DNA of 55,424 nt, taken from Flavobacteriaceae bacterium (lineage in GTDB: Bacteria > Bacteroidota > Bacteroidia > Flavobacteriales > Flavobacteriaceae). Shown here in pieces: positions 38,473 through 45,016 of this stretch (within the stretch, counting starts at the first letter, position 1; each line of letters starts with the position of its first letter). The position numbers were made by a program, and so were the translations under genes. The notes below the pieces were generated by a model. It had not been told where the DNA came from. It was given only the letters and a program-made list of their open reading frames with translations, and did not search any database. The DNA is taken from assembly GCA_947371275.1 (NCBI GenBank), contig CANBOV010000006.1, positions 1 through 55,424 on the forward strand. Direction: 5' to 3'.

Positions 38473-39834
38473 TTAAAACTTCACGATGCGTATGACTTTA
38501 TGCCTACGCAAATAACCCTGTATAATCGTTTTAGTATCCCTATTATGCTGCATCGGTATAATAATGTTCTTCAAGATCTCAATAGTATGGACCTGATAAT
38601 TCAAGTCAAAAAAACAATAACCTTTATAAACTCCGTTTTCAATCAACACCGCACTGCGTTCTTCTACAGTACGGCCGCGATCTATCACAACCATATTGTT
38701 ACTTTCAAACTGCATTTTAGCCAAACAATCTTCCACACGCTCATTATACAACTCGGGTGATTCCTGACCCATACAGGCACCATGACATTCTTTTATCTTC
38801 AATTGAAAACAGCCATTATTAGTTTCATACAAGCCGTTAATCTTCTGACACAACTGGTATTCAGCCGTGATCTTAAACAAGAAATTACGCCCTTCTTGCA
38901 AGGTCACAAAGGAAGTAATCTCCTTTTTACGGCCATCAGCCTTCAAGACCTTCATGGCAATATAGCCTTCCGTAGTTTTCTCGGTGTACAAAGCATATTG
39001 AAAAATGGTTTTGCGCTGTGAACGATTATAGAGCGGCTTATTAATCTTTATCTCTTCACTTTCTTTCAACAACGCAATCAATTCACTGCCGGTTTCCTCA
39101 TAGGTTACGGCAAACACCTCTCGCTGTATCTTTTTACTCTTACCTGAAGTCCCCGTAAAATGCTGGTTAATGCGCTTCTTAATATTTTTACTCTTGCCAA
39201 TATAAACCAAATCGCCCTTCTCATTGTGGATATAATAAATTCCGGTTCTACTGGGCATGCTCTCCGCTATATCCAACAACTTAGGCGACAAGCCTTTCTT
39301 AATCTCAGCCTTAATCAAACTGATGATGATTGTTTTCTCAACGTCCTTCGACAATATCATCTTAAACAATTTCACAGTGGCCAAAGCATCTCCACTAGCG
39401 CGGTGTCGATCAGTAACGGGTATACCAAGGGAACGTACTAGCTTGCCTAAACTATAAGAGGGCTGGCCCGGAATCAACTTCTGGGACAGTTCGACCGTAC
39501 ATAAGGTGGGTTTGATGTAATCATACCCTAATCGAGCAAACTCGGTCCGCAGGATGCGGTAATCAAAAGAAGCATTATGTGCCACGACTATACAATCTTC
39601 CGTAATCTCAATAATGCGTTTTGCCACTTCATAAAACTTGGGAGCCGAACGCAACATAGCATTGTTAATCCCCGTAAGTTTTACCACAAAGGGCTGTATC
39701 GGCTTCTCTGGGTTGACCAAACTGATGAATTGATCCACGATTTCAAGGCCATCAAACTTGTAGATGGCAATCTCCGTAATGCCTTCTTCATTAAATTGAC
39801 CTCCCGTAGTTTCTATGTCGAGTATTGCGTACAA
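38473..39834 (-). CDS. DnaQ-type exonuclease fused to a UvrC/Cho-like GIY-YIG nuclease
   Basis: A 453-residue two-nuclease protein. Residues 1-165 are a DEDDh 3'-5' exonuclease like Pol III epsilon (Asp6/Glu8 in LDIETTGG, Asp91 in HNASFD, His144 and Asp149 in DRHRASGDA). Residues of about 195-275 are a GIY-YIG domain (TGIYYI, LVYIGKSKNIKKRINQH, Glu in LKESEEIK, KPLYN). A later CHGACMGQESPELYNE segment resembles the corresponding UvrC/Cho region. The start is a TTG: no ATG exists upstream in frame before a stop. It probably acts in excision repair. Confidence 0.88.
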   Translation of the reverse strand: MYAILDIETTGGQFNEEGITEIAIYKFDGLEIVDQFISLVNPEKPIQPFVVKLTGINNAMLRSAPKFYEVAKRIIEITEDCIVVAHNASFDYRILRTEFARLGYDYIKPTLCTVELSQKLIPGQPSYSLGKLVRSLGIPVTDRHRASGDALATVKLFKMILSKDVEKTIIISLIKAEIKKGLSPKLLDIAESMPSRTGIYYIHNEKGDLVYIGKSKNIKKRINQHFTGTSGKSKKIQREVFAVTYEETGSELIALLKESEEIKINKPLYNRSQRKTIFQYALYTEKTTEGYIAMKVLKADGRKKEITSFVTLQEGRNFLFKITAEYQLCQKINGLYETNNGCFQLKIKECHGACMGQESPELYNERVEDCLAKMQFESNNMVVIDRGRTVEERSAVLIENGVYKGYCFFDLNYQVHTIEILKNIIIPMQHNRDTKTIIQGYLRRHKVIRIVKF

Positions 39835-39873
39835 ATTTGAGACTGTTCGTTTATTATTATTGTAAATAAGAAA

Positions 39874-40512
39874 TTATCGTGTACCAAAGATACTACTTCC
39901 TATCCTAACCATCGTGCTGCCACATTGAATCGCCAAGGCATAATCCCCACTCATTCCCATTGATAGGGTAGTAAATTGAGGATAGGTATCATAAAGTGCT
40001 TTCAAACGGTCAAACTCTCTTTTTATCTGCTCTTGGTCTTCCGTAAAACTAGCCATCCCCATCAAGCCAATCACGTTTACATTAGTCAAGGACTTAAAGG
40101 CTTCAGAGGCTAGTAGAGAATCCAATTCTTGGGCATCTAAGCCAAACTTTGTGTCTTCCTCCGCTATGTGTATTTGAAGCAAACATGCAATGTGTCTGCG
40201 CCAACGAACCGCATGCCGATTGATTTCAACGAGTAGCTTCAGACTATCCACACCATGAATCAATTTTACATATGGAACCATATACTTCACTTTGTTTGAT
40301 TGCACATGACCTATCATATGCCACTCAATGTCCTTAGGCATCGACTGCCATTTCTCGGTCATTTCCTGGATTTTATTCTCACCAAAAATGCGCTGTCCTG
40401 CCGCATAGGCTTCCATCAAGTCCGCTACAGGCTTGGTCTTAGAAACCGCAACTAGAGTAACGCCAGGCGGAATAGTGCTTTGAATCGAGTGTAGGTTGGT
40501 AGCTATAGGCAT
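39874..40512 (-). CDS. YggS family pyridoxal-phosphate homeostasis protein
   Basis: It binds PLP and helps keep B6 vitamers balanced; members have no known catalytic reaction. The 212-residue alanine-racemase-like barrel has LVAVSKTKP with the PLP lysine (about residue 26), FGENKIQEM, WHMIGHVQSNKVKY, THFGLD-like TKFGLD, LMGMAS, LSMGMSGDYALAI and VRIGSSIFG. The usual N-terminal extension is a little short. It lies 39 nt upstream of the exonuclease gene on the same strand. Confidence 0.93.
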   Translation of the reverse strand: MPIATNLHSIQSTIPPGVTLVAVSKTKPVADLMEAYAAGQRIFGENKIQEMTEKWQSMPKDIEWHMIGHVQSNKVKYMVPYVKLIHGVDSLKLLVEINRHAVRWRRHIACLLQIHIAEEDTKFGLDAQELDSLLASEAFKSLTNVNVIGLMGMASFTEDQEQIKREFDRLKALYDTYPQFTTLSMGMSGDYALAIQCGSTMVRIGSSIFGTR

Positions 40513-41000
40513 AGTGTGATATTGGATACTGCCTCAAAAATAACAACTATTCAGCAATCCTACACCTATTTATCTTGTTTTGTTTGCTAAAATGTAAGCG
40601 CACTAATAAAGGAGGAAACATGGGTCAAAACATATTTAGGGACTTCTTTAGGTAACATATGCTTTACTTAACCCCCCGAGTGTCATGCAAAAACACCAGC
40701 CTAGACTTCCCTATATAATCGGTAAACCGATCAACGGCTAAGGCTGCAATAGGGAGAGGAAGAGTGGACATAGGCACTTTTGTGTAAGGGATCCTAATCC
40801 CTAAAAATACTACTTTTTATAGGATACGCAAATACTGAAAAACATCCCTACAATTTTGTAAGTCCTTTTTTTACAATTGCCACACATATGTGCATTTCAT
40901 CGGGTTTTATGTGGTATTGCCGATAAAACTTACCAATGAACGCAAGACTAATTACATTTGATAGATTTAAATGGAGGCAACTGCCTTAGGTATTTTGGGT
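40513..41000. other. 488-bp intergenic region with hairpin-rich core
   Basis: No credible gene is present. The centre (about 40680-40803) is unusually rich in GC and inverted repeats compared with other intergenic DNA here and is listed separately as a candidate RNA. The right part, about 40804-41000, is AT-rich leader of the secreted protein at 41001; I see no clear -7 box. Confidence 0.6.
40680..40803 (+). ncRNA. Candidate structured RNA or leader element (unassigned)
   Basis: Several complementary segments can be read directly. TTCCCTAT (40707-40714) pairs with ATAGGGAG (40749-40756); ATCGG/CCGAT (40718-40722 with 40727-40731) forms a hairpin inside it. CAGCCT (40697-40702) complements AGGCTG (40741-40746), which would make a pseudoknot. 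AGTG/CACT (40763-40778) and AGGGAT/ATCCCT (40787-40802) form two more hairpins. I cannot match it to a known RNA family, and strand is assumed from the downstream gene. Confidence 0.3.
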
Positions 41001-41981
41001 ATGAAAAATAACATAGTGCTGCTTTGTGCTGTAGTCAGTTTATTGGCCTTCAGTGGTTTTGCCCAAGAAAAAGAAATCCGACACTCCCGTAGCAAACAGA
41101 TAAAAGAAATTGAAACCGCCGATGATAGGAACGATACCGACCTTACCATCGTTTCCTACCACGTTGTTGAAACCATCAAGAAACCGATGGGAAGTAGTAT
41201 CACCTCCTATGATGTATCCAGTCTAAGCATGATCAACTCCAATGATTTGGGACCCAACAATACCCGTATCATCACACCCAAATACGTACGAACCAAATCA
41301 ATTAAAAAAACAGCGGCGGCCAACGCTACAGTAGATGCCCTCGCAGCGCCCGTAAAAGTGCTTACCGTAAAAGAACAAGCCGCCAAAGAGGAGGAAGCCA
41401 AAATAGAAGCGGCCATTACCGAAGTAGTAAAAGAAGAAATCATCAAAGCTGAAGCAGCTAATAAGGAAGCCACTATCACAGCCACCAAAGAAGAGGAAGC
41501 TAAAATAGCAGCAACCAAAGCAGAAGCAGCAAAAATAGAAGTCGTTAAGATAGAAGCTTCCAAAACGGAAGTCGTCAAAATGGAGGTCCCTAAATCAAAA
41601 ACACCAACTACTGCAGCGCCAACCAAAACCACGTCTAAAATGGTAGCCATTCCATCCAGTAAACCGGCAAGCGAACCCGCAAAAGCTACTCCTAAGAAAA
41701 AAGAAAACTACGTAACAATTGATATTGTAAATACCTACGAACGTGTATTAGAAAAAGGATACAAGTCGGTAGACATGCTGACAAAAGTAGCCGACCGTCA
41801 TTTCTTGAACAACGAACTCGAGCAAGCTGCGAAGTGGTATAACCAACTCTTTGAACTCACCAAAGACCTAGACGCAGTCCACTACTATCGCTACGCCAAA
41901 TCCCTAGAAGCAATCAACGAACTCGAAAAATCCAACGAAATGATGGCTATATTCCGAGTTAAGAACCAACAAGAGCGATAA
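41001..41981 (+). CDS. Secreted Lys/Ala/Glu-rich protein with C-terminal TPR region (PorE/OmpA-N-like)
   Basis: The ATG at 41001 gives MKNNIVLLCAVVSLLAFSGFAQ, a signal peptide; an upstream in-frame ATG at 40971 would put ten residues before it. The 326-residue protein has a long low-complexity middle (about residues 110-240) rich in Glu, Ala, Lys, Ile and Val. It ends with a helical segment (VADRHFLNNELEQAAKWYNQLF, residues split across about 268-289, then HYYRYAKSLEAINELEKSNEMM) that resembles the TPR found before WD40 and OmpA domains in Bacteroidetes PorE/OmpA proteins. Those later domains are absent. Confidence 0.65.
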   Translation: MKNNIVLLCAVVSLLAFSGFAQEKEIRHSRSKQIKEIETADDRNDTDLTIVSYHVVETIKKPMGSSITSYDVSSLSMINSNDLGPNNTRIITPKYVRTKSIKKTAAANATVDALAAPVKVLTVKEQAAKEEEAKIEAAITEVVKEEIIKAEAANKEATITATKEEEAKIAATKAEAAKIEVVKIEASKTEVVKMEVPKSKTPTTAAPTKTTSKMVAIPSSKPASEPAKATPKKKENYVTIDIVNTYERVLEKGYKSVDMLTKVADRHFLNNELEQAAKWYNQLFELTKDLDAVHYYRYAKSLEAINELEKSNEMMAIFRVKNQQER

Positions 41982-42061
41982 TTAGCAGATAATAGACGAT
42001 TACCAACCTGCAGGTGGTAGGTAGGATAGTAGATGATTGACTCATTCTAAAAACTCCTATT

Positions 42062-42142
42062 ATTGGAATTTGACACGAGTCTCGTCCTAAGACGAGACGC
42101 CTAATGGAGCGCAGCGTAATAAATTTCTTTTTTTTGGAATTT
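42062..42142 (+). repeat. Dispersed intergenic element, copy 2 (81 nt)
   Basis: The element runs from ATTGGAATTT (42062-42071) to TTTGGAATTT (42133-42142). Between them are GACACGAG, a perfect hairpin GTCTCGTC-CTAA-GACGAGAC (42079-42098) and CTAATGGAGCGCAGCG. It is the same length as copy 1 and differs at scattered positions. Confidence 0.8.
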
Positions 42143-42204
42143 AATCCCTGCCCATTTCCCCCAACATTCGTGCTTTCGTGGCCCCAAAATCTCAGTATAA
42201 CTCT

Positions 42205-42864
42205 CTACTTCCTCAAATACCGATTTAGCTCCTTCAAAGCAAATTTAGCTTGAAGCATTCCTTGAGCATAACTGGCAATTTCATAGTCATCAAAATTGAA
42301 AGTGATACTGTCCTTTGTAAAATGAAAATGCAAGCCTTTTATTGTTTCTACACTAGCCCCAAATACATTAACACGCTTGGTTAATAGTTTAATAAGGGAC
42401 AATGTATCTTTTTTTGTCCGTAGCGCAAAACAGTCCTCAAAAGTGAGCAAGCGGCCCTTATTAACATCAAATGTAAACGAACGGTAAACCGACATCCCAT
42501 GGACAGCACCATTATAATACTGTGAAGAGGCAAAATTGTAACTGATGATGTTTTTATTCCGATAGGCACTTTCCAACAAGGTCGAATAATCAAAGCCCGT
42601 ATCCGTTGAATCATCAGCATAACGTTCTTCCACTTCATCCACAAAATCATCTTTCTCACGGACAATCGCATGCCGAACCAAAGTATCAAAAGAATACACA
42701 TTCGAAACGGGTATCGTCAACAATACCGTTAGCCCACGCTTGTCATCATTTATTTTAATAGTATCAATCTTAAAATCCAAAGGAACATCTCCATTGCGCA
42801 ACACAGACCCGCCCGAAAAAGCCAGGCAAATAATAACTGCCAACAAAATCAATATCTTTTTCAT
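42205..42864 (-). CDS. Exported DUF3298/RsiV-family protein
   Basis: A 219-residue exported protein with an N-terminal hydrophobic signal (residues 1-18). It matches the DUF3298/RsiV fold: NKNIISYNFASSQYYNGAVHG and YRSFTFDVNKGRLLTFEDCF, then FHFTKDSITFNFDDYEIASYAQG near the C-terminus. In Bacillus, RsiV senses lysozyme as an anti-sigma factor. This protein has no cytoplasmic anti-sigma domain, so it is more likely a stand-alone periplasmic relative. Its ligand is unknown. Confidence 0.75.
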   Translation of the reverse strand: MKKILILLAVIICLAFSGGSVLRNGDVPLDFKIDTIKINDDKRGLTVLLTIPVSNVYSFDTLVRHAIVREKDDFVDEVEERYADDSTDTGFDYSTLLESAYRNKNIISYNFASSQYYNGAVHGMSVYRSFTFDVNKGRLLTFEDCFALRTKKDTLSLIKLLTKRVNVFGASVETIKGLHFHFTKDSITFNFDDYEIASYAQGMLQAKFALKELNRYLRK

Positions 42865-42930
42865 AACAACAATAATAGAGCTTTTTCGAGTTCCAAGAAA
42901 GGTAGGAATAAGTTATCCTGCTTGGATTTC

Positions 42931-44292
42931 TTAATTCTTAACAAAACGCACAAAAGAAATCGCCTCATCTAATGCCTCAATCTGCAAAAGATACAAACCA
43001 CTTGCCAAGTCAGAAACATCTACCTCTTGTGTTAAAATTGCTGGTGTAGCCTTTACCAACACTCCCTTGACATCATAAATACGGAGCGCCTTGATCTGGG
43101 CTAGACCTATTATCGTAAAATGAGTCGTAACCGGATTAGGATATACCCCAAAAGGGGATACCTCTTGACTTGGCAATCCCAAGAATTCACAATTTACTAG
43201 AGTAGGAGCGAAGACAGAATTATTGCTATTAGTCGCCAATTGACCGTACAAGCCATAACCCCAAGCCCACAAAGTGCCATCAGTCTTTTTGGCAACCGCA
43301 TGCAGTAAGCCACCCGAGATACTTTGCCAATCACTGTCGGTTCCAATAGGAGTGGGAACCAAACGGTTTTGCTGGGTACCATCACCCAATTGCCCCAAAC
43401 CATTATTACCCCAAGCCCATAAAGTGCCGTCTATTTTTAAAGCCATACTGTGATACCCTCCACAAGCCACGGTCTGCCAATCGGTATCCGTTCCGAGTTG
43501 TAAGGGAACTAATTGCGTACTTTGCGTACCATTGCCCACTTGTCCGTTTGCATTAAAACCCCAACCCCATAAGGTACCATCGGTTTTCAACGCGATACTA
43601 TGTCCGTAACCTGCCGCCACAGTTTGCCAATGGGTGTCGGTGCCTATTTGAATCGGAACATTGCTGTAGGATAGGGAAGTACCCATACCTATTTCTCCTG
43701 AAGTATTACTACCCCAACCCCACAAAGTACCGTTGGTTTTAACGGCCAACGTATATTCTACACCCACTGAATAGCTTAGCCAATCCGTATCTGACGAAAT
43801 CATAGTCGGTACCGAAACATCTGTATAGTTGCCCAGACCCAAAGAGCCTTGGGAATTGTTGCCCCAGCCCCATAAAGTTCCGTCCAACTTTTGCGCAATC
43901 GTACTCGAACTCCCCGTTTTCACAGTCTTCCAGTTGGTCGCCGTGCCCACTTGCGTCGGCATAGTAAGATCCGCAGTAGTGCCTTGACCCAATTGCCCCT
44001 CACTGTTCCATCCCCAAGACCACAACGTGCCATCCGTTTTAACCGCAACAGTATGGTAAACGCCACCCGCAACAGTTTTCCAATTAATTGCAGTGCCTAT
44101 AGGCGTAATAACCCAGCGGTCCGTATTCGTCCCATCTCCCAATTGCCCATGGTTATTTCTTCCCCAAGCCCACAAGGTGCGATCAGCTTTAATACCCACT
44201 GTATGATAATCACCACCATCAGCGCTCTGCCAACATTGAGAATGAATAGCCCAACAAAAGAGGCCCAACACTAAAGAAAAGATTGTCTTCAA
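42931..44292 (-). CDS. Secreted RCC1-repeat beta-propeller with T9SS sorting domain
   Basis: A 453-residue extracellular protein. Residues 1-18 are a signal peptide. Seven RCC1-type repeats follow, each with DGTLWGWG-like and GQLGDGT-like phrases plus a YHTVAVKTDG-like segment, enough for a seven-bladed propeller. The C-terminal part has VYPNPVTTHFTI, LRIYDVKGVLV and DVSDLASGLYLLQI, the type A sorting domain. No enzymatic motif is seen; a binding or adhesion role is likely. It lies 66 nt from the DUF3298 gene and 10 nt from the small membrane protein gene on the same strand. Confidence 0.9.
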   Translation of the reverse strand: MKTIFSLVLGLFCWAIHSQCWQSADGGDYHTVGIKADRTLWAWGRNNHGQLGDGTNTDRWVITPIGTAINWKTVAGGVYHTVAVKTDGTLWSWGWNSEGQLGQGTTADLTMPTQVGTATNWKTVKTGSSSTIAQKLDGTLWGWGNNSQGSLGLGNYTDVSVPTMISSDTDWLSYSVGVEYTLAVKTNGTLWGWGSNTSGEIGMGTSLSYSNVPIQIGTDTHWQTVAAGYGHSIALKTDGTLWGWGFNANGQVGNGTQSTQLVPLQLGTDTDWQTVACGGYHSMALKIDGTLWAWGNNGLGQLGDGTQQNRLVPTPIGTDSDWQSISGGLLHAVAKKTDGTLWAWGYGLYGQLATNSNNSVFAPTLVNCEFLGLPSQEVSPFGVYPNPVTTHFTIIGLAQIKALRIYDVKGVLVKATPAILTQEVDVSDLASGLYLLQIEALDEAISFVRFVKN

Positions 44293-44302
44293 TACTAAAT
44301 TT

Positions 44303-44758
44303 TTACGGAGTTATAAACCCCCAAGTTCCCTCACACTCCATCCCATAATCTTGCATATCCTGATCTACATTCCAATACCAATAATTCATATCAGAATCAA
44401 AACCACCTCCCATATCGATGGTCATCATAAAAAGATTCAGCAAGGTAAACACCGCCAAAAAAGCAACCACCACATAATACGAAATGCGCAAATACACATT
44501 GTATCGCGCCAACTCCAATACCACCTGATACCCAAACCGCAGGACAAAGAGCAACACGCTCCATACCAACATGTTCAATAAAATACCGCTAATACTAAAG
44601 AAATACTCCATCGAACTCCCAAGCGAACTTTGCTTAAAGATAAACGGACAGCCATAATAGGTAGGGAAGGGCTCTGCACCCTCACAATCATACACCACAC
44701 CATAGACCATACCTAGCGTAAGTCCCAAGGCGATTAAAGGGATTATTATATATTTCAT
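44303..44758 (-). CDS. Small membrane protein, unknown function
   Basis: The ATG at 44758 gives MKYIIIPLIALGLTLGM; a TTG two codons upstream is less likely. The 151-residue protein has three hydrophobic stretches (about residues 3-22, 52-75 and 95-115) and an acidic aromatic C-terminus (DSDMNYWYWNVDQDMQDYG). Four cysteines are spread through it, two of them in the first loop (DCEGAEPFPTYYGC). I do not recognise the family. It is 10 nt upstream of the RCC1 gene and probably cotranscribed. Confidence 0.6.
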   Translation of the reverse strand: MKYIIIPLIALGLTLGMVYGVVYDCEGAEPFPTYYGCPFIFKQSSLGSSMEYFFSISGILLNMLVWSVLLFVLRFGYQVVLELARYNVYLRISYYVVVAFLAVFTLLNLFMMTIDMGGGFDSDMNYWYWNVDQDMQDYGMECEGTWGFITP

Positions 44759-44983
44759 GCGCAACTAACTTAACTGGCTTAAAGGCTTTTACGCACTAAA
44801 AATAAGAATTTTATTCCATACTACCAAATGCGAAGCTTCGGTGGGATTTCAAAAATTGAAATTTCTTTTAGCCTATTGCTTACTGTGACTGTAATCTGCG
44901 ACTACCAACTCCAACATCTAATTTCCCTAAACTTCAAGGTTTTACTTTACAGTATACCAATGATGAAGTATTTAATTGTATAC

Positions 44984-45011
44984 TTGCTGCTTATTTGAAT
45001 AATTAATTTTG
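44984..45011 (+). promoter_or_regulatory. Promoter of the delta-60 repeat gene, abutting the start codon
   Basis: TTG (44984-44986), a 17-nt spacer and TAATTTTG (45004-45011), with only 5 nt before the ATG at 45017. Confidence 0.55.
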
Positions 45012-45016
45012 AAATT

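Noticed and set aside
40680..40803. RNase P, tmRNA or SRP RNA in the hairpin-rich region
   Set aside because: The stretch is too short for RNase P or tmRNA and lacks their conserved cores as I know them; the GGAAG-type SRP tetraloop motif was not found.
41207..41650. 147-codon antisense frame in the low-complexity secreted protein gene
   Set aside because: It is the complement of the Lys/Ala/Glu repeats, giving Ala/Ser/Thr-rich sequence; the sense strand has a signal peptide and TPR.
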